Assembly: GCA_013396525.1 (NCBI GenBank)
Contig: VWYX01000903.1
Span: 249,022 to 313,021, forward strand
Direction: 5' to 3'
Length of the DNA: 64,000 bases
DNA from: Chaetorhynchus papuensis
Taxonomy: Eukaryota > Chordata > Aves > Passeriformes > Rhipiduridae
Every line of letters begins with the position of its first letter. Position 1 is the stretch's first letter. The position numbers and the translations under genes are program-made. Below the pieces are notes generated by a model. That model ran no database searches and was not told the DNA's origin. It saw nothing but the letters and a program-made list of their open reading frames with translations. This document shows positions 53,601 to 63,960 of the stretch, piece by piece.

Positions 53601-56600
53601 TGGTGTCATTATTGGGTGTCCTGCATAGGGCCAGGAGTTGGACTCAATGATCCTGATGGATCCTTTCCAAGTCAGCGTGCTCTATGATTCTATGAATACA
53701 CACAGTGCTCTTTAGATGACCTCCAGTGGAGGCCTATTAGGTAACTTCTACTCTGATAGAGCTTAGTAAGAGGTGGCCAGGGGTTCACTATTCAGTGTCT
53801 CACTTTTCACATTCAATCTGGATGAAATGTGTGAAGGGAAACAGTTCTTGTGAAGGAAAGTTACACAAAGCAATTTGTGAGTATATGACACTAGCAGAAC
53901 TGAACAGTACATTGAGAAAAAAAAGCTTACCTGTCCACCAGACTGTCTGACTCCAGAAGAAAAGCCCTGGAAAAAATGAGTAACTTAATTACTTCTGTGT
54001 TACTGGGTAGCATTTTCACTTGTTCTCTGTTGTTCTCAGTCTTTCAAATTGCTTGCATTTAAACATAACACAAAAAATTGGCTTCTTAAACCATGATATG
54101 TTGAAGAAACATTTCCATGCCACAGGCCCCTGTATCATTTGCTCTTAACATGATCTGAAATACCATACAGACTCATAGTCAGCAATCCTCCCTCAGTCTG
54201 GCTTAAAGCTATTCTATCTTAGAATGTTCCTTTTTTTCAAAAAATACAGGTCTGTTTCCCTGATGAACTGTGTACCCAAACTGCAAATACCATGAAAGTA
54301 GAAGTTTTACCTGTCCACTATACTGGCTGCTTCCCGAAGAAGCTATACCCTAAAGAAATGAGAAAGCATTTATATTTGTTGCACATTCTTTACCTTATGA
54401 CCTGCCACAGAAAAACACACTTTTATTTGTCTTCCATGGATTTAAGTGCCCCAGGGACACGAACATTTACTTTATAACAACACTGAAATCCACTGGCCTT
54501 TACAGTGGCTGCAGTTTAAACAGAACAATGAAGTTTGAAGCAAAGTCAGCTTCAGGCAGGTGTGAGTAGTAAGACACCCCTTCAAAAAATATTCTGGTTC
54601 TCACAAAAAAAAAAAAAAAAAAAAGGTGAACAATGGAAAAAAAAAAACTCATAAACAAAAACAATTCTCACCTGTCCTCCGTAATGACTGCCACCTGGTA
54701 AAGATGGACCCTGAAGCAAAGGTGCCAATTATTTCTCAAATCAAAAAGCTTCTTTTAGAGCTTTTTAAAGAAACCCTATTTTTTGCCTCTTTTGTGCAAT
54801 GAAAAATTACAGGAAGATAAACATTCAGCCCATTGCTTTATGTGTCACTCCACACCAGAGGCTATACCTCTAGGCAGCACCAGGAACCCTGCCCCTCATC
54901 TTTCATTTCACAGGGGCATGGAACACCTCTTAGCAACTCCTCACCTTCTCCCCTCTCCCAATTTGAAACCATACTGCTTCTCAGACACCAACTCTGATTC
55001 TGCAGTTTGCTGATGGAAATGAGGTAGAGGAGGGATAAATCTGCTTTCAGCCACTCCTTACTCTTAGAGCTAAGAAACCTTGACAACAGCAGGGCAGGTT
55101 GGAAGGTAGAACAAGATCAGAACTGCATTTAATACAACAGAAGCAGCAGATCTCCATAGTTTTTGTATTGCTTCAGATCATACATCTTTAGATACCTATC
55201 TATTATCAGATAAACAGATTTTGCACAAAATATTTTTTCAGTCAATAGAGAAGTAGCAAGTTTTGATGTAGAAACTGTGTGTTAGAATAAGAACTACACA
55301 GGAAGAGATTCTCACCTGTCCTCCATACTGGCTGCCTCCTGAAGAAGGTGACCCCTGAACAAAAAAGAATTAAATGATCTCTGTATCCATGTCATAGTAC
55401 TCCTTTAAACCATGTTCCATATGAAGGAGTAGCCAGTTTCTTTCACTGCAGAACTGTGAGTGGACTAAACCAGACTGTGCCAAAATGGGTGAGACTCATC
55501 TGCATTTACCATGATGCATCAGAAAGTCCGTCTTCAAAACTCTTCTGTGGCTTGGTATCACATACATTTATAACCATTATATACTTAGCAACAAATTAGA
55601 TAAAAAATGGACAGAAACCCCCAAACCAAACCCCAATCTCCTTAAAATGCTCTTTTACACAGAGAACTACCAAGTCTCTTTGATAAAGTAGCAAGGGAAG
55701 AATACAAGGAAATACAATACAAGGGAAAAATATTCACCTGTCCACCATACTGGCTACCTCCTGAGGAAGGGGAACCCTGAAAATAAACAAAAAGTGGAAA
55801 CTGAAACTTTTTTACACCTATTGCATAGACTCATAGAATCATTTCATGAGGCTTTAAAAATTCTGGTTAGCTTCATTAAGTACTGATTTATTTCAGAGAG
55901 ACATGATGTCTAGTCCTGCAAATTTCAGGAGTCAATTGAGTCAACCATGTATTTCACATTCTATTTTTTCTTATTTTTGGATAATGATCTTCATCTGAAC
56001 TTGTTTTGTTTAATCACAGTAGCATTCAAACACTACAGAGTAAGATTTACTGAAAAGATTTTAGATTAAATTAAAGCTAAGATAGACAGTCAGGTGGACA
56101 ATAAACAAACTACAAAAATGGGGACTATTAATGCTTACTTGTCCACCATACTGGCTGCCTCCATAAGAAGATGACTCCTGGAAAAAAATTGATAATTAAT
56201 TATTTCTTAATATCTAATTAGTGGAAAGAAGTAGCAAAGACATCTATATTTTGTTATTTGAATGTTTGTGTGTAATTGTCCCAGAATAAACTGTGATTTT
56301 TGTCTTTCTTGAATTCACAATATTATTACAGAGTATAGACCACTGTCAATTTTCTTGATACATTACATTGAAGTCCTTAATATGAATCAAATATTTATAA
56401 AACAAATATATAATATAAAATATTAAAAGTAAGAGCTTACGTGTCCTCCATACTGGCTAGCTCCAGAGGAATATGAATCCTGTAAAGAACACCAGATAAG
56501 TGAATTACCTGCAGTAGGATTTCCTTAAATCAAAACATGGCTCTGCCAGGACAGTAGGAGTAGGAGAGCAAGGTAAGAGTGAAGACAGGTGAGCAGGACT

Positions 56601-59600
56601 TTCAGAATGCTTTAATAACTAGAATTTAATTTGAGTAAGGTAAATTGGGAAAATACCTGAGATCCTTAGCAAGGGTGGAAGACAAAGACCTAGTGCTTTG
56701 TTTGTGTGACATGTTGGAAAGGTTAAGTGGCATTCTTTCCAGTTCTTTCTCTGCTCATTTCTGGAGAATGGCATTTTTTTTTAATTTGGAAAGCTGAATG
56801 CTGGGCCAGAGCTAGCAGTAAAATATTGGCTACCTAACAGGACTCTGAAAACCAAACTAAGAAAATTTACTGAAACCTCATACAACAAGAAGTGTTTAAA
56901 AAGAGGGGAGATTGGATTTGTTTTTCTTCATAGTGAAATTAGATCAAATAGGAATAAAAAATGATGCATTTTGATTCATTCTTTCCCCATGCGTTTTTTT
57001 TTGTGATCTTCATTTTGCAAGTTTCCCAAAACAAGGGCAGTATTTGCTAAAAAACCCATTGTTGTAATTTTTAGTCCAGATCTAACCCAATGATGAATTT
57101 CATTTACTGAGCTTTTGCTCTTTTTACCCAGTTCCCATATAGAAACTGAATTTAATTGAGTGAATGAATAACCATCGTTTTCAGAAGTGGCAAACTGGCT
57201 CTCCTTTTGGAATGAGTACTTACTTGGCTATTGTACTGGCTGCTTCCAGAAGAAGATGAGTCCTGGGGAAAAAACAAACACCAAAAAAACCAGTTATTTT
57301 GGTCTAAAAGAAGTATTTTAAAGCAAGACTTCTTGAAAGATAGTAGCACATAAATACTAATACTAAACTTTCTTGCAGTAAATGATCTAAGAGGAATACA
57401 ATCACATAAATTATTGTCCTTGGGGGATATTTTTACATAATTCCAAGGAAGCCAATGGAATTGGCTCCAAAAGTAAATATTTATACTGGTGTCTGCCTGT
57501 GTTTGTGACAACATTTTTCATTGTAAGACTTCTCTTTGAATGAGAACTGTTTCAAATGGAAAGAGAAACTGGGAGTGCTGCATGAATGTCCCGTGTGTAT
57601 TTTTTAGTTACAATTAAAAAGAAAGTCCTGTGTGTATTTTTAATTGTAACTAAAGTAGGTTATTTTCACAAGTGTATGACTTCTATTAGGCACTGACTCT
57701 TTTTATCCTCTCTGGCCATTACATTGATAAAGCAAACAGAGGACACACTTAAAAGCTGATGAGCATTGCTTACATTTGCAGAGGAATCACTTCTGACTAA
57801 AGTAGGGGATCCGCCCTGGAAGGGAAAAAAAGAAAGGAAAATTATCCTTTGTCTTTGATCATAAACTAGAAATGAAACAAAACCTTAGAATGTCTGTTCT
57901 ATGGCATTTCAAAGGAAGAATATCCCAGCCTGAAATTAATTACACTTACACTTACTTACTTTTATCAATTTGCCAAGAGAGAAAAAAGCCTTTTTTTGGC
58001 CCAGAAGATCATAAATCATGAAGTATCATATTGTATCTACCCATAATTCATTGCCTAGGAAATAAGAGTATTACCTAAGGTTCAGGAATGTCCTTGACAT
58101 GCTACATGTAGATTGACCACATATGATTTGCTTTAGAAAGCAGGGATTACCCTATTTCATAGTCCTTAAATAATTTCATATGAACTTAAAAGCACAAGTG
58201 AGAAGTAACTCAGTTTTTGTTTTAAATTTGGTAAACATTGATTTTTGATTGACATATTTGACGGTATTATTTTAGCTTCCTTTCATGATAGATCTTTTGT
58301 CAATCAATTCTGCTATTTTGGGTATTTTTGAGAAGAGATACACATCTCTGTAAATACTGAGTGGTAACTGACATCACTGTTCAGATAATGCAACTCACTG
58401 CCAGCTCTGGGGTTTCCTGGCTTTATCAGAAATAATGTGGCCAGCAGCACCAGGGAAGTGATTGTCCCCCTACACTGAGGGGGGACAGATGAGGCTGCCA
58501 CCTCCAATCCTCTGTTCACTTTTAGGCCCCTCACTACAAGAAAGACATTGAGGTGTGGGATCGTGTCCAAAAATGGCAACGGAGCTGGTGAAGGGTCTGG
58601 AGCACAAGCTTTGTGAGGAGCAGCTGAAGATGCTGGGGTTGTTTAGCCTGGACAAAAGGAGGCTCAGGGGGGACCTTATTGCTCTCTACAACTCCCTGAA
58701 AGGAGCTGTAGCCAGGTGGGGGTTGGTCCCTTCTTTCAAGTAACAAGCAATAAAACAAGAGGAAAAGGCCTCAAGCTGCTCCAAGGGTGGCTTAGACTGG
58801 ATTTTAGGAAACAATTTCTTCACTGAAAGGATTATCTTGCACTGAACAGGCTGCTGGGGAAGGGGCTGAGTCACCACCCCCCCGAGGTATTTAGTAGACA
58901 TGTACGTGTGGCACTTAGGGACATGGTTTAGTGGTGACTTTGGCAATACTGAGTTAATGGTTGGACTCGAGGCATTTTCCAACTTAAATGATTCCATAAT
59001 TCTATAGCACTGAATCTTGGCATAATGAGAAATAACTCCTACCATATCAGAAATATCTAAGTCACCAAAGGAACAGTGAATATAAAATTAAGAGTACTTC
59101 AAGTGAGTAAGTTGGAAATAAATAGAATCTCACATAATTTTCCAGTTAAACAGTTTAGTAAAAGAAAATGTATAATGAGCAAGTAGCACTTACAGAACTT
59201 CCCCCAGAACAATCACATCCGCCCTGTAAAGAATGCAGAAATTATTTAAGATACCAAGAGCACAGGACTGAAATGGGTTCTAGTTACAACTCAAATTACT
59301 TCTACCATCCCAGGCATGCAAATTGTAAAGCTACACTCTTAACTGCCCACCTTCTAGAACTGAGTGTATTTCATCCAGTGCTACTATTTCTGCAGTTATT
59401 GTTCTGAAGGGGCAACAAACTGCTAATATTTTTATCTTCCAATTTTCTTACTTACAATTTTTGTGATGTTAAAAACATTGCTCATCGAAAGGATGAGTAA
59501 AAATTCTGAGTAGTACTACAGAAAGCAATTTTTTCCTAAACAGGCCACAGCACCTAGAGTACATGCAGTACGGTTTCATATTACAGATAATACAGAAAAC

Positions 59601-62600
59601 AGGTGATTTCTACTTTGATGAAACTGAGTGAGAGGTGGCCAGGAGTTCACCATTCAGTGTCTCACTTTCCACTTTCAATATGCATGAAATTTATTTAGCA
59701 CCAAAGCAGGTACAGAAGCTCAGATGCATGTGCCAAACAGTTACTACTGGCTACTCTGGCTTGCAGCATGTCCAAATGACAAAAGAAAATAATGTGTTGC
59801 TGAGGCTGTGGGCAAAACAGACAGTGGTGAAGGGAAACAGTTCTTGTGAAGGAAAGATAAGAGAAATGAATTAGAGTGCCTGACAGTAGCCCAGCTGAAG
59901 ACTGTGGAGAAAGAAAATCATACCTGTCCACCAGACTGGCTGCCTCCTGAGGAAGGTGAACCCTGTAAACGTTACATTCTCATTTAAAAACTTTTATTTG
60001 ACACATGCATTTGAATACAAGGTATTGTCTTTTACTCTTTTAGCTATGTTTCAAAAGATCTATCAGGTTGAGAATGGAATTTCATATTTAGAAAGATTAA
60101 TGAGGATAAAATAAACCACAGAGTAGTCTGGAAACTTAGATATTACCAATCTGGTAATATTTTCTTGAAATATGTACATTGAGGGAAAAAAACCCCTCAC
60201 AATAACAACAAAGAAGAAAAATTTCCCACCTGCCCACCGTATTGGCTGCTTCCAGATGAAGATGAGTCCTGAAAAAAATAAAAATCACTTACTTTATATT
60301 TAAAATATATAAATTAATGCCAAATATTTATTACTTTCATTTTTCCTGGTCTTAAAACATCAGTTAATACATGAATTGTATTTTGACTACTCTGCTTGCA
60401 TTTGGACTCTTACACAGAGATATGTAAGGAAGAATGAATCTGTCTTGTTCACAGATTAAAAATTGCTGTAATACAACATAAAGCCTCAAACTTTTGTAGG
60501 ACAGATACTTGAGGTCAAAAATACAAGGATTTAGTATTTACCTGTCCACTGGAGTAGCTACCACTTTGAGAAGAAGACCCCTGCAAAAAGCAGACCCAAT
60601 TTATTTTTGTTTGAAATGGCTTCTGGAGAACAAGACTGGTGTACACACACAATTTTTAATATTTTTATTCAAACAGTTTGCAATTTGATTTCACAAGACA
60701 TGATGCCAGATGTCATGAAATTCTGGGAGATAAATGGTTTGGTGTAATATACTCATTGGGATAATTTTTAAATAGTACAGCCATTTTGAAAGGGAACTGC
60801 AAATAATAAATAAAATAGATGCTTACATGTCCACCTGACTGGCTGCCTCCTGGGGAATAAAAATCCTGGAAAAATGTATTGAAATTACATGAAAAAACCA
60901 AACCCCAAAAATGGAAAGATCAGAGTGGAAGATAAACACTCGTTCTTTCTTCTCCACATTCTTTATTTTTCTGTCATGGATTGTTCAAGAAAAACAAAAA
61001 AAATCTGTTGTCTTTCTGTATAAAACAGCACATGCCTCTTCATGACTAATTGCTCTTTTGGTGGAAGATATTCTTTAGGATACAACAGTTGAAAGAGTTA
61101 TATCTCCAATAAAATAATCTATCTGATAGATCTATCTAGTCTGTGTCATTAGAATAAATACAATATGTGCCATGTAAAAATGATAGGAAAATGGAAGCCT
61201 TCGTAAGTAAGTCATACAGCACGACAAAACAAAGGGTTGCATTTAGAATAAGTGCTGGACAAATTCTGGTATTGAAGCCCTTTGCACTAAAGCAATGATT
61301 TAAAAGGTGCAAGGACTTGAAGAAATAAATCGTGCTATTGCATTTGTGATGTAAGTTTGAGATTCAAGAGCACACCTCAGCATCAGCTGGGATTTCTAGC
61401 AGAACTTTAACTCTTTAGCCATATCCTCATTCCCTCTGTGCTTGAGGACTTTCTGTCCCACTGGAACCTGCCCCAGGGTTTCCACACAAGATGTAATTTA
61501 GGTGCTGGCAGTTGCCAAGCACTGGGGCTGGCAGCTGGCAATAGGTAAGGAAGGAGGGCTTACCCGTTCACTCTGGTGGCCACCAGTTGGCAAGGCAGAA
61601 TCCTAAAAAATATCAGAATCTAGTTATTGCCACGGCAAACATCACTATTTCTTTCTAAGCAAGGGTGGAAGGCAAAGGAAAGTACTGTTTGTGGGAAGGT
61701 TGAAGATGTAGGCTGTAGGATAAGCAGTCTACAAGTTCTTTCTCTGCTCATTTCTGGAGAATGGCATTTCTTTATTTTGAAAGCTGAATCCTGACATAGT
61801 GAAATAAAGGAACGAGATCACATCTCAATCTATTTTATTTCCTCCAGAACGTTTCAGTGAAAAACATCAGCATTTGGAAAGCTGTCTTGATTTTTTAAGA
61901 CCAAGATTTGGTACACATCTGTTGTTATACCTTAGTTTCTTTCAGAGGACTTTTTGGGCCCTCTGTTGTATCATATTTTAGCTTTCTTGAATATCTGTAA
62001 GAAGATTTTGATAGAGAAACTGCATTGAAGCTATTGACACAGTGCACAGCTGAATTTATAATTATTTGCAGAGAGCAATTTCCTACTATCAAGGACCCTG
62101 GAAAACACTTTAAAATTGTAAAGTTTTATAAAAAGCTTCAGCAGAATTAATAGGAAATATACTTTAGTCAGGAGAAAAGGCATCTTCTTAGGAAAAGCAG
62201 GTAGTTTTCACCACACTACATGAAAACAGACCATTCCTATGCAATATACAGATGAAGGAACTTGAATCTTACATATCTGGCCTTGGAAAAACAAACTAAG
62301 TGTAGTGCAAATTGGGGATGGAAAGAGGGAAGTAGTCATATACTAATATTGAGTTTTGATGGAAATTGTGAAATAAAAAGAGCTTTCTTGCTACTTCAAA
62401 TAACCAATTCAAAAAATGTTTGATTGTTAGAAGTCAGAACTGTTGTAACTGCAATTTTAATTTGTGAAGTGCTTATCATGCATAGCACAATCATGTGACA
62501 TCAGATAAGGTAAAGGTCCATGTAAGCACCTAGGTACTTTAAAAGGTAGTGAATTATGATATTGATATTGTTGAGAAGAAATGCTTACACTATCTTCAGT

Positions 62601-63960
62601 TTCACTGCCCCTCATGGAAGGTGAATCCTGTAAAATGATGAAAAACCATTTATTTTTATATAAAAAGGACTCTTACGTGCTCTTAATTGTGGAGAATATA
62701 AAATAGAAGAATAAAGCTAACTAACTGCTTTGAATCTCCAATTTTACCTAAACTAGGGAATGTGCAAAAAAAGAAAAAAATATGTAACTTTACCTGTTGC
62801 TTAAGCAGAAGAGGCTGGAAAAAGCCCCCTCCTTGCAAACATGCATTTTTACAAGGAAAAAAATTTCAATGAAGTTAATTAGCAAAGTTATAATTCTTTA
62901 TATTCAAAAATCCCATTATTTAAACTTCCAACAGCTTCTGCACAAGTAAGGTGTGTAAGGTAAACACACAAAATACTTTCCTTTTGAATGAGGAAATGTT
63001 AAGCTAATGCATAAACAATAAAGTAGCTAAAGCACTGAATAGTCACAGGGCATAGTTAAAACCAGCACACATAGTGCATCCTGTTCTCTACATTATGGAA
63101 ACATTTTGAGTTATTGTGTATAAAATGGCATTTTTGTGGTCATGGTCACTTAAAAACAACTGAAAGAGAGAACCCAGTGCACATAAGAACCAACACAGCA
63201 AGCTTAAGCTTTTGACGTAGGAGGCAAATAACATTTACCTGGCCATAAGTGTCAGAACCACCATATGTGGAAGATCCACCCTGTTCAGAAAACATAAATA
63301 ATTTTCATATTGCAAACAGACTCTTTTTTTTTTTTGGATGCTTACTGTAGGGATCTCCTTCTTGGCAGATTCAAAAAATATGATTATTTACTTAGTTATC
63401 AGAATGGTTAAGCAACTCAGAGTTATGTCCCTGTAAAACACTAATGTAACATACTTTTAAACTCAAATTCTGACTCCACTTTTGAAGAGACCTTTATCTT
63501 ACAGGTAATTCAAAGCTAGCATTGTTGAGAAGAATGAGCCTTAAAGGTTGGATGCATCCCACCTTTTACTCCCCTATAAACTTCCGGACTATTTAGTTTA
63601 AAATATATACAAATTTACTCATACCTCAAAGAAAAGACTGCTTTCATTAGAATGAAGTGAGAGCCAAAATACAGATATAGCTGTATATTTACTTCACCCA
63701 GGGTATTGGCCCTCAGCAACATTTACACAAAGAGAAAAGAGTATTTACCTGACCGTAGGATTCACTGCTGCCATCATAAGCAGAAGAACCTCCCTGAACA
63801 GAAAATAAAAAAAGCTGATTAATTTGATTCTCCCAAGAAACTGCTTTCCATCATTCAAGGACACAATAGGAGTGAAAATAAAAGAACTCTGTTATCTCTG
63901 CAAACAAGAAAGAGCACCCACCTGTCCATAAGATCCACCAGGATAGAAGGAAGGTCCTCC
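47566..63960 (-). CDS. Unrecognised micro-exon repeat gene: Gly/Ser/Gln/Tyr-rich protein with hydrophobic C-terminus (5' end outside window)
   Basis: I do not recognise this gene. Twenty-eight exons with consensus splice sites share one frame: 27 micro-exons of 30-45 nt (18 are 39 nt) and a terminal exon. All introns are phase 0, so every internal exon can be skipped or duplicated without a frame change. The modules resemble GSPSSGGSQYGGQ; 5' ones add GGSYGQ, middle ones often start with Asp or Glu, and several 3' ones end GKP. About 375 residues lie in the window. Low-complexity sequence with [GS]Y[GS] resembles scaffold, secreted-matrix or prion-like proteins; the C-terminal hydrophobic stretch suggests a GPI-linked or membrane-anchored product. 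These roles are inference. It lies in the expected SLC35A3-AGL interval, same strand. A non-coding array is unlikely given intact frames in 27 exons. Confidence 0.85.
47669..47688 (-). repeat. A20/T20 homopolymer acting as polypyrimidine tract
   Basis: Twenty As on the plus strand; on the transcribed strand this is T20 directly before the ACAG acceptor of the terminal exon. Confidence 0.9.
48047..48076 (-). CDS. Micro-exon 27
   Basis: 30 nt, QSPYSGGSQV. Last module before the terminal exon; donor GTAAGA. Confidence 0.84.
48323..48361 (-). CDS. Micro-exon 26
   Basis: 39 nt, GGSGSGSTYSGKP. Donor GTAAGA. Confidence 0.87.
48911..48949 (-). CDS. Micro-exon 25
   Basis: 39 nt, GSSSSGGSHQGKP. Donor GTAAGG. 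Confidence 0.87.
50143..50181 (-). CDS. Micro-exon 24
   Basis: 39 nt, GSYPSGGRPQGKP. First of three consecutive modules ending in Lys-Pro. Confidence 0.87.
50637..50675 (-). CDS. Micro-exon 23
   Basis: 39 nt, GSYPSGSSQYGGQ. Acceptor TTTTATAG, donor GTGAGT. Confidence 0.88.
51075..51262. repeat. Tandem direct repeat around a single N, probable assembly artefact
   Basis: A segment containing 'tttgcagctgttaaaaat' and 'agtgatactgaactccaatg' occurs twice with essentially no differences on either side of an N at 51168. Perfect identity next to an N suggests a scaffolding overlap, not biology. Confidence 0.75.
51829..51864 (-). CDS. Micro-exon 22 with GC donor
   Basis: 36 nt, GSYSGSNQYGGQ. The donor is CAG|GCAAGC, a GC-AG intron that otherwise fits the donor consensus. 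Confidence 0.85.
52215..52250 (-). CDS. Micro-exon 21
   Basis: 36 nt, GSFAGTNYHGGQ. Donor GTAGGC. Confidence 0.84.
52404..52445 (+). repeat. AT-rich microsatellite with one ambiguous base
   Basis: TA/TG-rich simple repeat with an N at 52430, in the intron between micro-exons 20 and 21. Confidence 0.8.
53165..53194 (-). CDS. Micro-exon 20 (CxC type)
   Basis: 30 nt, GGCVCPGGGS. Donor GTAAGT. Pairs with micro-exon 10. Confidence 0.8.
53533..53697 (+). mobile_element. CR1 LINE 3' fragment
   Basis: Includes 'ggtcacagcaccacgcctgt', 'gttggactcaatgatcctga' and 'tctatgattctatgaa', typical of a CR1 tail. Lies between micro-exons 19 and 20; the corresponding position in the duplicated block (near 59557) lacks it. 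Confidence 0.8.
53931..53966 (-). CDS. Micro-exon 19
   Basis: 36 nt, GFSSGVRQSGGQ. Homologous to micro-exon 9 with one codon fewer. Confidence 0.86.
54311..54349 (-). CDS. Micro-exon 18
   Basis: 39 nt, GIASSGSSQYSGQ. Acceptor ATTTCTTTAG, donor GTAAAA. Confidence 0.86.
54672..54710 (-). CDS. Micro-exon 17
   Basis: 39 nt, GPSLPGGSHYGGQ. Donor GTGAGA. Confidence 0.86.
55316..55354 (-). CDS. Micro-exon 16
   Basis: 39 nt, GSPSSGGSQYGGQ. Differs from micro-exon 15 only at synonymous sites. Confidence 0.9.
55738..55776 (-). CDS. Micro-exon 15
   Basis: 39 nt, GSPSSGGSQYGGQ, identical in peptide to micro-exon 16 and closest to the consensus. Confidence 0.9.
56139..56177 (-). CDS. Micro-exon 14
   Basis: 39 nt, ESSSYGGSQYGGQ. 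Donor GTAAGC. Confidence 0.87.
56441..56479 (-). CDS. Micro-exon 13
   Basis: 39 nt, DSYSSGASQYGGH. Donor GTAAGC. Confidence 0.87.
57224..57262 (-). CDS. Micro-exon 12
   Basis: 39 nt, DSSSSGSSQYNSQ. Donor GTAAGT. Confidence 0.87.
57774..57815 (-). CDS. Micro-exon 11
   Basis: 42 nt, GGSPTLVRSDSSAN. Donor GTAAGC. Duplicate partner of micro-exon 3. Confidence 0.8.
58383..59013 (+). mobile_element. CR1 LINE 3' region, longer copy
   Basis: Begins near 'ggctttatcagaaataatg' and 'ccagggaagtgattgtcccc', continues through 'cttattgctctctacaactc' and ends 'gattccataattctatag'. Diverged, frames broken; sits between micro-exons 10 and 11. Confidence 0.88.
59194..59223 (-). CDS. Micro-exon 10 (CxC type)
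   Basis: 30 nt, GGCDCSGGSS. One of only two modules with cysteines; pairs with micro-exon 20. Confidence 0.82.
59924..59962 (-). CDS. Micro-exon 9
   Basis: 39 nt, GSPSSGGSQSGGQ. Its 5'- and 3'-flanking introns resemble those of micro-exon 19. Confidence 0.87.
60230..60268 (-). CDS. Micro-exon 8
   Basis: 39 nt, DSSSSGSSQYGGQ. Donor GTGGGA. Confidence 0.87.
60542..60580 (-). CDS. Micro-exon 7
   Basis: 39 nt, GSSSQSGSYSSGQ. Donor GTAAAT. Confidence 0.85.
60827..60865 (-). CDS. Micro-exon 6
   Basis: 39 nt, DFYSPGGSQSGGH. Donor GTAAGC. Confidence 0.85.
61564..61602 (-). CDS. Micro-exon 5
   Basis: 39 nt, DSALPTGGHQSER. Acceptor ATTTTTTAG, donor GTAAGC. Ends in Arg where most modules end in Gln. 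Confidence 0.8.
62589..62627 (-). CDS. Micro-exon 4
   Basis: 39 nt, DSPSMRGSETEDS: the most diverged and most acidic module. Donor GTAAGC. Confidence 0.78.
62794..62814 (-). CDS. Possible extra 21-nt micro-exon
   Basis: A weak candidate between acceptor CTTTTTCCAG and donor CAG|GTAAAG would encode PLLLKQQ in phase 0. Its sequence is unlike the other modules, so it may be a chance splice-site pair. Confidence 0.3.
63239..63280 (-). CDS. Micro-exon 3
   Basis: 42 nt, GGSSTYGGSDTYGQ. Same length and pattern as micro-exon 11, its apparent duplicate. Confidence 0.85.
63749..63793 (-). CDS. Micro-exon 2
   Basis: 45 nt, the longest module: GGSSAYDGSSESYGQ. Donor GTAAAT. Confidence 0.85.
63922..63960 (-). 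CDS. Micro-exon 1 (of those in window)
   Basis: 39 nt, GGPSFYPGGSYGQ. Acceptor TTCTCTGCAG, donor GTGGGT. Confidence 0.85.

Noticed and set aside
58555..58743. Open frames at 58.5-58.8 kb
   Set aside because: They fall inside a CR1 3' region; the element is truncated and non-functional.
62040..62097. Exon-like sequence after a TTTTCCAG acceptor
   Set aside because: It begins GGTCCT like a micro-exon but meets a stop at the third codon and has no clear donor; at best a dead module.
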